Assembly (NCBI GenBank): GCA_002730975.1
Contig: PCBO01000041.1
Span: 1-37,551, forward strand
DNA from: Opitutia bacterium
Lineage (GTDB): Bacteria; Verrucomicrobiota; Verrucomicrobiia; Opitutales; Seribacteraceae
DNA length: 37,551 nucleotides
Direction of reading: 5' to 3'
In this document: in pieces, positions 8,183 through 15,769 of the stretch
Layout of the letters: every line of letters starts with the position of its first letter
How positions within the stretch are numbered: the stretch's first letter is position 1
Position numbers and translations under genes: made by a program
The notes under the pieces: generated by a model
What the model was told of the DNA's origin: nothing
Database searches by the model: none
Seen by the model: the letters and a program-made list of their open reading frames with translations, nothing else

Positions 8183-9469
8183 ATGAATGGAATTCCTTTT
8201 TCTTCTATCGAGCTAAGTAATTGGTTTGTATCTACGTTCGGCGTTTCCGAGCCCTCAGCGGAATGGTTATCTCGTTCCGTAGCCATAATTATCTTGGTTG
8301 TTTTGGCCTCTCTGATCAATGGCTTGGTGAAGGGAATTGCGCTCAAGGTAATTCGTTCGGTGGTGAAACATTCAGGTGGCAAATTCGGGAATGCGTTGCT
8401 TGAGGTTCGATTTTTCCAGAGGCTTTCGCATCTTGCTCCTGCAATCCTCGTAAAAGTAGCTGCGTCTTGGCTATTTGCCGACTCCACATCCTTGCTCGGA
8501 CTGGCCGAGGTGGTGGTAAACGTATATTTGGTCGTCATCGGTTTATTCGTCTTCGATGCCTTTTTGAATGCGGGATTGGTCGTCTACCAGCATTTCGAGA
8601 TATCCAAGCGACTCCCGCTTAAAGGACTAGCCCAAGCCCTAAAGATTATCATCAATGCTACGGGAGTAATCTTCGTACTCTCTATCCTTTTCGACAAATC
8701 GCCCCTTTACTTCATTTCCGGGCTTGGAGCTCTGACGGCTGTTCTCCTTTTGATCTTCAAGGATGCATTGCTCGGATTGGTTGCCGGCATACAGCTTTCG
8801 GTGAACAGCTTAGTTCGGAAGGGAGATTGGATCGAAATGCCAAAGTACGGAGCCGACGGTAATGTCCTCGAAGTTTCACTTACCACCGTCAAGGTCCAGA
8901 ACTGGGATAAGACAATTACCTCAATCCCGCCTTACGCGCTGGTTACGGATTCCTTTAAAAACTGGCGAGGCATGAGTGAATCCGGGGGGAGGCGGATCAA
9001 GAGGAGCTTGTCGTTGGATTTAAATTCAATTCAATTCGTTAACGACACATTATACGAACGATTAGAGAAAGTCGAACTTTTGCAGGAATATCTATTGGAG
9101 AAGAAAAAAGAGGTAGCCGATTATAATAATGAAAACAAAGTCGACCTGACGGAACTGATCAATGGGCGCCGCCTCACCAACGCAGGGACATTTCGTGCCT
9201 ATTGCATTGCCTACCTGAAATCCAATAAAAAGATTCATCAGGAAGGCATGACCTTTCTGGTACGCCAACTGGCACCCACTGAAAAAGGTCTACCCATTGA
9301 AATCTACGTCTTCGTCAACGACGTGAACTGGGTAAATTACGAAAACATTCAAGGAGATATCTTCGATCACCTGCTTGCCTCCCTTAATCGCTTCGAACTT
9401 AAAGCTTTTCAGTTGCCCACAGGCGAAGACATCTCCACGGTTTCAAGGTCCATGATCAAGGCGACTTAA
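8183..9469 (+). CDS. Mechanosensitive ion channel, MscS family (YbdG-like)
   Basis: A 428-residue membrane protein (from ATG 8183) with several hydrophobic helices in the first 200 residues. It then has the MscS pore-lining helix and beta domain: ISGLGALTAVLLLIFKDALL, GLVAGIQLSVNSLVRKGDWI, GADGNVLEVSLTTVKVQNWD. Domain order and length match the miniconductance YbdG/YnaI-like subfamily, which opens under membrane tension and releases ions and solutes during osmotic downshock. A GTG at 8156 would add nine residues. I prefer ATG 8183, though neither has a clear ribosome-binding site. The C-terminal cytoplasmic part (REGM-like EGMTFLVRQLAPTEKGLPIEIYVF) also matches YbdG. No functional link to its neighbours is evident. 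Confidence 0.92.
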   Translation: MNGIPFSSIELSNWFVSTFGVSEPSAEWLSRSVAIIILVVLASLINGLVKGIALKVIRSVVKHSGGKFGNALLEVRFFQRLSHLAPAILVKVAASWLFADSTSLLGLAEVVVNVYLVVIGLFVFDAFLNAGLVVYQHFEISKRLPLKGLAQALKIIINATGVIFVLSILFDKSPLYFISGLGALTAVLLLIFKDALLGLVAGIQLSVNSLVRKGDWIEMPKYGADGNVLEVSLTTVKVQNWDKTITSIPPYALVTDSFKNWRGMSESGGRRIKRSLSLDLNSIQFVNDTLYERLEKVELLQEYLLEKKKEVADYNNENKVDLTELINGRRLTNAGTFRAYCIAYLKSNKKIHQEGMTFLVRQLAPTEKGLPIEIYVFVNDVNWVNYENIQGDIFDHLLASLNRFELKAFQLPTGEDISTVSRSMIKAT

Positions 9470-9555
9470 CCAGCATTTCGAAGTAAACCGATTTGCCTAA
9501 GCAAGGACACTCTGAACTGTCCATTTTTTTCTTTAATTCAAATTCGTAAACGCAA

Positions 9556-11151
9556 ATGAAAAACAGACCAAACCAACGCCTATTGCTAGCGTGCCTGTCA
9601 GGATTCTTACTAGTCCACGCAAACGCCAAGCTAAAAGTTGGGGATACTCAGAGAGACGCCGCAGAGGGATGCGAAAAAACCGTACAAGAACTGAAGGCTG
9701 ACTCAAAAAATGAATCCGATCCAGTAAAAAAAGGAGAAGAAAAAGAAAAGAGAGACGAAAAAACCAAGGAAGAGGCAAAAGGCAAAGTAAAGACACATGA
9801 GGTAAAACGAGACCCGATCTATGTGAAACTAAACCTTGAAGGCGTGTTCGAGAGCGCCCGAATGAGCGAAGTATCAGTAAGTACGAAGTCTTGGGCCGAG
9901 TTGACGGTATTGGAAGCGAAACCGCAGGGCGCAGTCGTAAAAAAAGGCGAACAGCTAGTGAAATTCGATTTCGAAAAAATTGATGAAAAAATATCGGACC
10001 TACGCCACGACTTAAGACTCCTCGAACTGGATCAGACGATCGCCGCCGCCGATCTGAAACTGGCTGAGTCCATCGCACCAATTAAATTATCTGAAATCGA
10101 GAGAAAGGAAAAGTACTCCAAGGAAGATTTAGCACGTTATAAGAAGATTCAGAGTCCATTCAATAAAAGATCCGCAGCGATGAGCCTAAAAAACTATGAG
10201 GACACATTGGCCTACGCCCAAGAAGAACTCAACCAGCTCAAGAAGATGTACGAAGCCGACGATTTGACCGAAGAAACGGAGGAAATCATACTGGTACGAG
10301 CCCAACGCGCTGTTGATCGTGCCAAGTTTTCTCTGGAGGGTGCCGAAATCCGAAATGAAGACGCTCTTAAGATCAATATTCCACGCGAAGACCTAGAGGC
10401 TACAATAAAGGCAAAGAGAGACGAGCTTTCTTCACAAGCTTTGCGTAAAACCCAACCAGTCGAACTTGAAAAGAAGCAGCTGGAATCAAAAAAGTTAGCA
10501 GAGCAGCACAAAAAGTCTTCCGAAAACCTTGCCCGCTTAGAAACTGATCGCCAAGCTATGACAGTCCCCTCCCCCGCTTCGGGAGTTCTATATCGGGGTA
10601 CTTTCGAAAAGGGGAAATGGTCGGGTGACACCGGCTTTAAAGGCCGACTTCGTAAAGGTGGCATGCTCAAGCCGAACGAAGTCTTTATGACAGTGGTCGA
10701 AACAAAGCCCCTCTTCGTGCGGGCAATCCTTCCGGAAGGAGACCTTCGGCGCCTGAAGAAAGGCTACGAGGGAAAAGTCAAATGCAAGGCATTTCCCGAT
10801 CAAAATATTATAGGTACCATCCGTGAAGTGTCAAACGTTCCAGTATCCCCAGGGAAATTCGAACTCATGGTAGATTTTTCCATGACCAAAGAAGCGAGAG
10901 GAATTCTTCCAGGAATGTCATGCCAACTCCAATTCCTCGTTTACGAGAACGAGCAAGCAATCGTAGTCCCCGCAAGTGCCGTATTTTCAGAAAGAAAAGA
11001 CGAGGATAATAAATTCGTATATCTTCACCGTGAAGGGAAAAGTCCGAAAAAACAAACGGTAAGGACAGGAGAAAAATCCGGAGAAAACATCGAAGTGATA
11101 GAGGGCTTAAAAGCAGGCAACAGAATTCTAGCTGAAAAGCCGAAGGATTAA
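9556..11151 (+). CDS. HlyD/RND-type periplasmic adaptor (membrane fusion protein)
   Basis: This 531-residue protein has an N-terminal hydrophobic signal segment (LLLACLSGFLLVHANA). A Lys/Glu-rich linker at about 30-85 follows, then a first lipoyl-like half (GAVVKKGEQLVKFD). A long helical hairpin spans about 155-330, the second lipoyl half contains VPSPASGVLYRGTF, and a beta-barrel/membrane-proximal domain ends with IVVPASAVF and GLKAGNRIL. That order is diagnostic of adaptors of tripartite efflux or secretion systems, which bridge an inner-membrane pump and an outer-membrane channel. No ABC, RND or TolC gene lies nearby, so its partners must be encoded elsewhere or its role has diverged. It lies 26 bases before a secreted cyclase-repeat gene, which suggests an operon. 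Confidence 0.85.
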   Translation: MKNRPNQRLLLACLSGFLLVHANAKLKVGDTQRDAAEGCEKTVQELKADSKNESDPVKKGEEKEKRDEKTKEEAKGKVKTHEVKRDPIYVKLNLEGVFESARMSEVSVSTKSWAELTVLEAKPQGAVVKKGEQLVKFDFEKIDEKISDLRHDLRLLELDQTIAAADLKLAESIAPIKLSEIERKEKYSKEDLARYKKIQSPFNKRSAAMSLKNYEDTLAYAQEELNQLKKMYEADDLTEETEEIILVRAQRAVDRAKFSLEGAEIRNEDALKINIPREDLEATIKAKRDELSSQALRKTQPVELEKKQLESKKLAEQHKKSSENLARLETDRQAMTVPSPASGVLYRGTFEKGKWSGDTGFKGRLRKGGMLKPNEVFMTVVETKPLFVRAILPEGDLRRLKKGYEGKVKCKAFPDQNIIGTIREVSNVPVSPGKFELMVDFSMTKEARGILPGMSCQLQFLVYENEQAIVVPASAVFSERKDEDNKFVYLHREGKSPKKQTVRTGEKSGENIEVIEGLKAGNRILAEKPKD

Positions 11152-11177
11152 GCAAATTCCTCCCAGAGACTCCCACG

Positions 11178-12362
11178 ATGTTTCGCATCTCGTTTATCCC
11201 ACTATTTCTGATTCTCTCGCTCTCCGCAATCGCGGATGATTCGGCAATTGAACGACCTATTCGCCTGCCCGAGGTCGAGTTTCCGTCCCAAGCAACTATT
11301 CTCGACTCCTTAAACAGAGGATGCGAGTTCCTGAAAAAACGACAAAACCTCGATGGCTCATGGGGTTCCGCTCGAAACACCAAGGGACTTAACATTTTTG
11401 CTCCCGTACCTGGTTCCCATCGTGCCTTTCGTCTTGCAGTCACTGCTCTTTCCACTGCAGCGCTCATTGAAAACAAGGGCGATGATCCAAATTACTCAAA
11501 GGTAATCGGGAAAGGGGAAGAATATTTGCTGGAAAAACTTCCTTACCTGAGGCGGGCAACGCCCATGGCGATATACAATGTCTGGGCGCATGCCTACGGA
11601 ATACAAGCCCTTGCTCGCATGCACTCAAGGATCGTGGATGTTTCCGATGCAAACAAAACTAAACTACTTCGCATTGAAGATTTAATAAATCATCAGATCA
11701 GTATGCTAGAGCGCTATGCATCGATCGACGGGGGTTGGGGATATTATGACTTCAACGCCCAAACTAAGCAGCCATCCGGAAGTTCTATTTCCTTCGTCAA
11801 CGCAACTGGCCTCGTCGCGATGCATGAGGCGAAGGAGCGCGGGATTGAACCGCCTGCAAAACTGATCAAGCGAGCATACGACGCAACGCAACGACAACGC
11901 CTTCCCGACCACAGTTATCTCTATGGGGAATACCTAAAATGGAAACCACGCCGCGGCATCAACCGACCGGCAGGCAGTCTGGGGCGCTCCCACGCCTGCA
12001 ACCTAGCCTTGCAACTTTGGGGCGATAAAACAGTGACCCACGATGTGCACAAGATCTGCCTTGACCGCCTAATTGCCCGTAACGGTTGGCTAAGCGTGGC
12101 TCGGAAACGCCCCGTGCCCCATGAGTCTTGGTTCAAAGTGGCAGGCTACTTTTTCTACTATGGCCATTACTACGCAGCATTTTGTATCAAAACCCTACCA
12201 GGTGCAGACCAGCCTCTATACCAAAACCACCTAGCTGCCATCCTCCTTCCCTTGCAAGAAAAAGACGGATCTTGGTGGGACTACCCCTTATACGATTATC
12301 ACCAGCAGTACGGCACGGCCATGGCACTAATGAGCCTCAAAAGATGCCTGCATAATCAGTAA
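11178..12362 (+). CDS. Secreted prenyltransferase/squalene-cyclase repeat protein
   Basis: A 394-residue protein with a signal peptide (MFRISFIPLFLILSLSAIADD). It has alpha/alpha-toroid repeats of the QW type: LKKRQNLDGSWGS (residues 52-64), IDGGWGYYDF (about 188) and EKDGSWWDYPLYDY near the end. The catalytic DXDD motif of squalene-hopene cyclases is not visible, and the protein is much shorter than the roughly 630 residues of those enzymes. It is therefore probably a non-enzymatic or differently active periplasmic protein. It is co-oriented 26 bases behind the HlyD-type adaptor. Its stop overlaps the stop of the convergent acylphosphatase gene by seven bases. Confidence 0.8.
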   Translation: MFRISFIPLFLILSLSAIADDSAIERPIRLPEVEFPSQATILDSLNRGCEFLKKRQNLDGSWGSARNTKGLNIFAPVPGSHRAFRLAVTALSTAALIENKGDDPNYSKVIGKGEEYLLEKLPYLRRATPMAIYNVWAHAYGIQALARMHSRIVDVSDANKTKLLRIEDLINHQISMLERYASIDGGWGYYDFNAQTKQPSGSSISFVNATGLVAMHEAKERGIEPPAKLIKRAYDATQRQRLPDHSYLYGEYLKWKPRRGINRPAGSLGRSHACNLALQLWGDKTVTHDVHKICLDRLIARNGWLSVARKRPVPHESWFKVAGYFFYYGHYYAAFCIKTLPGADQPLYQNHLAAILLPLQEKDGSWWDYPLYDYHQQYGTAMALMSLKRCLHNQ

Positions 12363-12637
12363 GTAATCTTAAAAGAGGAATACTGTCTTACTCCAATCCT
12401 TGGAAGTTGAACACGATGCGTAACGTAACCTAGCATTCGTTCCTCCACTTCGAACAAAAAAGATAAAACCTCGGGCTCTTTCCCCTCGGCAAGCAACTCC
12501 ACCGAACCCTCAGGTAAGTTCTTAACATAGCCTGTCACCGAATACGCTCTAGAAACGTCTTTGACGTTCCACCGAAAACCGACTCCCTGAACCCTGCCCT
12601 TAAATTTTACGTTCACGCGAAAACACTTCGTCGACAT
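12356..12637 (-). CDS. acyP: Acylphosphatase
   Basis: A 93-residue protein with the family signature VQGVGFR, whose R22 binds the phosphate, and GYVKNLPEGSVE with catalytic N40. It hydrolyses carboxyl-phosphate bonds of acyl phosphates in the cytosol. I start it at the ATG at 12637, since family members begin about 20 residues before the signature. An upstream start at 12685 would add 16 residues with no homologous counterpart. Length matches the usual 90-100. It converges with the cyclase-repeat gene, overlapping by seven bases at the stop codons, so no terminator separates them. Confidence 0.93.
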   Translation of the reverse strand: MSTKCFRVNVKFKGRVQGVGFRWNVKDVSRAYSVTGYVKNLPEGSVELLAEGKEPEVLSFLFEVEERMLGYVTHRVQLPRIGVRQYSSFKITY

Positions 12638-12766
12638 TACATGCGCATAACCAAAATTAGACTTTTCGACCAATCTCTTTCCCAAAAAATAATTGACCTT
12701 GTGCTTTCTCCGGTTGAAGACAAGAGTTATTAAATTTGTAATTCTCGCCTCAAACTAAATCCAGAA

Positions 12767-13435
12767 ATGAGTCAGTACGATTTCGAAAGCAATTACGACG
12801 GAGATTGGGATGATGGAGGCGAGATAGCATGGAATGAATCGGACTGGCAGAGATATCTTCGTGACTCAGACAAAGAAGTATCTCGCTTCATAGCAGTCTA
12901 CAACAGTGTCCGTGAAAAAAATGATCGCTTGGATGAAGCGGCGCACCTCATGGGCTGGGATCACGACGACTGGTCAGTAATGGAGGACGAAATCGGGTTT
13001 TCCGAAGAGACATCTCTCGATGAACTAGAAGAAGAGGAGGCTTTTGCCGACTCAGATCCATATACTATCCACAAGCATCCCGTCTACGTTTCCACTACCG
13101 CCCTGTACGTTTACCTTCGAGCATCGTGGGAACACTTAATGCGGCACAATCAGGCCAAGCCTCAAGCCAACTTGGCATGGAGTTACTGCACAAGCTTGGC
13201 AGATGGAGAGCGACATTCTATACTTGGAGCGCAAAGTTTGGACCTTGGTGATTATCAGCTAGCCATATGTCATTTCAAGAAATCTCACTCTGCGCTCAAC
13301 GAATCCCTTCGGCTCAATCGCCTTTTTGAGCATCACAGCACCAAAATTCTCAGAGGCTACTTGGAGGAAACTTCTCTCCGAATGCACGATATTAGAGAGG
13401 TTTGGTTACGAGTGATGCAAGACTGCAGACGCTGA
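12767..13435 (+). CDS. Acidic protein of unknown function
   Basis: This 222-residue protein is not recognised. It is rich in Asp, Glu and Trp at the N-terminus (NYDGDWDDGGE, WNESDW), with a strongly acidic patch around residues 75-100 (LDELEEEEAFADSD). The C-terminal half looks helical (YLRASWEHLMRHNQAK, GDYQLAICHFKKSHSALNESLRL). That pattern could be TPR-like or an interaction helix bundle. No signal peptide or membrane helix is present, so it is probably cytoplasmic. It is a single-gene unit between the divergent acylphosphatase and a good terminator at 13476. Confidence 0.75.
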   Translation: MSQYDFESNYDGDWDDGGEIAWNESDWQRYLRDSDKEVSRFIAVYNSVREKNDRLDEAAHLMGWDHDDWSVMEDEIGFSEETSLDELEEEEAFADSDPYTIHKHPVYVSTTALYVYLRASWEHLMRHNQAKPQANLAWSYCTSLADGERHSILGAQSLDLGDYQLAICHFKKSHSALNESLRLNRLFEHHSTKILRGYLEETSLRMHDIREVWLRVMQDCRR

Positions 13436-13475
13436 GCCCTTCAACCCCGCTTGGCTATACCATTTTGCCTTTCAC

Positions 13476-13502
13476 AAAGCCCGCAGGATCAGCGGGCTTT
13501 TT
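13476..13502 (+). terminator. Rho-independent terminator
   Basis: A perfect 9-base-pair stem (AAAGCCCGC at 13476-13484 with GCGGGCTTT at 13492-13500) has a 7-base loop. The T-run reads through the 3' arm into 13502. It lies 40 bases after the stop of the acidic unknown protein and ends that transcript. Confidence 0.88.
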
Positions 13503-13593
13503 AATGGAAACTCTTCAGCCAAATTCCCCGCCATTGGAGAAGTGATTTCACTTTCCCCTTCTCTCTGCCACTACCACTTTGTTATATCGTTCA

Positions 13594-14191
13594 ATGAAAA
13601 AACCTTCCTCAGACCTCGCTCGGTCATTCCTTTCCATCTCGGCATTGATCTTCCTCGGTTGCGGTTCTACCGGTGATTCAACTGATGGAGATTCCAATTC
13701 AACCGAACAAAAATCGTCGGAATCGCCCTCCACTCAGCCACTGCACAAGCACGCAAAGTTGATTCCAGAGGACGCATGGCTGGTAGCCACGGTTCGTCCA
13801 GGGCAAATTCTGGGTAAACTCGATTACGAGTCCATCATCCCCATGCCCGACATCGCCTTTCTGAACTCCGCCATGAGTCCTGGTTTCGGGAGTGAGTTCG
13901 ACCTTGAAGACGAAGATTGCTTACGACGAGCACGGCATTGTACGCAATGTATTCGGAAATCTCAATTTTGATGGAAAAGAAGCCACATTCTACAACTTCG
14001 AACCGAATGAAGAGGGTTGGTTTGAACTCCCTCTAACGAACTACAAAATTGGAACTGCTAAACGGGTCTCGAAAGACTGGCAACTTCCGGCTCCGCCTAA
14101 GGGCTTGCCTAAACTGGAAAATGTTTCTGACGAAATCATCGACGGCGATGCCAAGAATACGGAAGGCGATGACCAAAACGCATCCGAATAG
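13594..14191 (+). pseudogene. Broken lipoprotein gene (frameshift or internal deletion)
   Basis: Two overlapping pieces in different frames together look like one damaged gene. The first, from ATG 13594, encodes a lipoprotein signal with a lipobox (ALIFLGCGS). A Ser/Thr-rich linker follows, then a segment beginning KLIPEDAWLVATVRPGQIL, similar to secreted verrucomicrobial proteins that begin with an IPKDA-like strand. It runs out after FDLEDED into Cys/Arg-rich junk by 13971. The second piece shifts frame near 13915 and reads well (YDEHGIVRNVFGNL, EATFYNFEPNEEGWFEL) to a TAG at 14191. Its only upstream start is a GTG with no ribosome site. A full-length relative would be several hundred residues, so an internal deletion is more likely than a single-base slip. 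The alternative is two separate short genes. Confidence 0.5.
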
Positions 14192-14265
14192 TAACACATA
14201 AGAAAGTTTCTTTCCCCCATTCTACACTCTTGCCAAGACTCTACGGGTTCCCAAGCATAAGAGGC

Positions 14266-15705
14266 ATGATTCGTCCAACACTCCTAATCCTTGCCGGGGC
14301 ATTTGCCTTCGCATTTGCCGTTAACGCCAAGAAGAAGCCTAATGTTCTCTTCATCTTTGCCGACGACCAGTGCTACGAGACCATCGGGCAGCTCGGGATA
14401 ACCGATATCGAAACCCCCAACCTCGACCGGTTGATGAAGTCGGGCACCAGCTTCACGCGGGCATACAACATGGGATCCTGGAGTGGTGCGGTTTGCGTGG
14501 CCAGCAGACACATGCTCAACACCGGACGCTTCATCTGGCGGGCCGAACAAGCATCCAAGAAAGCGGAGGACGAACGGGCCGCTGGGCGCTTCTGGTCGGA
14601 AAACATGAAGGGAGCAGGCTACAAGACTTATATGACGGGCAAATGGCATGTCCGGGCAAGTGCCGAGAAATGCTTTGACGTTACCCGTAACGTGCGTGGA
14701 GGTATGCCCAACCAGACGCCTGCAGGATACAACCGACCCCTTCCGGGAAAACCCGACCCGTGGAGTCCTTACGATCCGAAGTTCGAGGGCTTTTGGAAAG
14801 GCGGGAAACACTGGAGTGAAATCGTGGCCGAAGATGCCGTCTATTTTCTGGACGAAGCGAAGAAGCATGCCGACAAGAATCCTTTCTTCGCCTACATCGC
14901 GTTCAATGCTCCGCATGATCCCCGCCAAGCACCCAAGGAATTCATCGACAAGTATCCCCTGAGCCGGATCAAGATACCTTCCAACTTTCTTCCCATGTAT
15001 CCATACAAGGACAAGATCCGTTGCCCACACAGTCTTCGGGACGAGAAACTCGCCCCGATGCCCCGGACCGAGCATGCCATTAAAGTGAACCGTCAGGAAT
15101 ACTACGCCATCATTACCCACATGGACGTGCAGATAGGCCTAATAATGAACGCGTTGGAGAAATCGGGTATGGCAGACAGCACCTACGTTTTTTACTCCGC
15201 CGACCACGGATTGGGGGTCGGTCACCATGGTCTGCTTGGAAAACAAAACCTATATGAACACAGCACCCGCGTACCCTTTGTCGTAAAAGGCCCGGGGATT
15301 CCCAAGGGCAAACAAGTCGAAGCTCCCATATACCTGCAGGACGTAATGGCCACTTCCCTCTCCCTCGCAGGAGTGGAGAAACCCAAACACGTCGAATATA
15401 ACGACATCCTCCCCCTGGCCCGCGGGAGCTCGAAAAAATCCCCCTACAAGGAAATTTACGGAGCTTACTTGAGCGCCCAGCGTTCGATCACGGTCAAGGA
15501 CGTCAAGTTGATCGCCTATCCGGACGTACCCATCATCCGGGTGTATGACTTAGGCGAAGACCCGGATGAAATGAACGACTTGGCTTCCAGCCAGAAGGGT
15601 AAGGAAACCATCGGCAAGTTGTTTCCACGTTTACTCAAGTTGCAAAAGAAAATGGGCGACAAGCTCGACCTTGGAAAATCTTTCCCCGAACTAGCGAAGA
15701 AATAA
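14266..15705 (+). CDS. Secreted sulfatase (family S1)
   Basis: A 479-residue protein from ATG 14266, which has AAGAGG just upstream. A TTG at 14230 would add 12 residues before the signal peptide. The signal peptide is MIRPTLLILAGAFAFAFAVNA. It is followed by PNVLFIFADDQ, with metal-binding aspartates, and the formylglycine motif CVASR with C77 as the residue that must be oxidised. Later KWHVRASAEKC, APHDPRQAP and YSADHGLGVGHHGLLGKQNLYE match the metal and sulfate sites of type I sulfatases. It hydrolyses sulfate esters, most likely on polysaccharide, in the periplasm or outside the cell. No formylglycine-generating enzyme is encoded here. It lies 64 bases before the PQQ/LamG gene. Confidence 0.93.
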   Translation: MIRPTLLILAGAFAFAFAVNAKKKPNVLFIFADDQCYETIGQLGITDIETPNLDRLMKSGTSFTRAYNMGSWSGAVCVASRHMLNTGRFIWRAEQASKKAEDERAAGRFWSENMKGAGYKTYMTGKWHVRASAEKCFDVTRNVRGGMPNQTPAGYNRPLPGKPDPWSPYDPKFEGFWKGGKHWSEIVAEDAVYFLDEAKKHADKNPFFAYIAFNAPHDPRQAPKEFIDKYPLSRIKIPSNFLPMYPYKDKIRCPHSLRDEKLAPMPRTEHAIKVNRQEYYAIITHMDVQIGLIMNALEKSGMADSTYVFYSADHGLGVGHHGLLGKQNLYEHSTRVPFVVKGPGIPKGKQVEAPIYLQDVMATSLSLAGVEKPKHVEYNDILPLARGSSKKSPYKEIYGAYLSAQRSITVKDVKLIAYPDVPIIRVYDLGEDPDEMNDLASSQKGKETIGKLFPRLLKLQKKMGDKLDLGKSFPELAKK

Positions 15706-15712
15706 AGTATCC

Positions 15713-15753
15713 TTTCCGGACTCTCCGGAAATAATTGTTTGCTTTTCAAACAA
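15713..15753 (+). other. Two consecutive hairpins between sulfatase and propeller genes
   Basis: The first hairpin pairs TTTCCGGA (15713-15720) with TCCGGAAA (15724-15731) across a 3-base loop. The second pairs TTGTTTG (15735-15741) with CAAACAA (15747-15753) across CTTTT. Neither is followed by a proper T-run, so they may be an RNA-stability or attenuation element rather than a full terminator. The propeller ATG is 17 bases downstream. Confidence 0.35.
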
Positions 15754-15769
15754 AAGCTATCCCTCAATC

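Noticed and set aside
7999-8538. 179-codon minus-strand frame overlapping the MscS gene
   Set aside because: Most of it is antisense to a clear channel gene. Only the last 60 codons lie outside, and these are kept as a low-interest finding.
9470-9555. Possible terminator after the MscS gene
   Set aside because: No stem of useful length and no T-run.
14284-15120. Long minus-strand open frame of 278 codons opposite the sulfatase
   Set aside because: It is the antisense shadow of a clear sulfatase in a GC-rich gene; its composition is Arg/Val/Gly-heavy with no recognisable motif.
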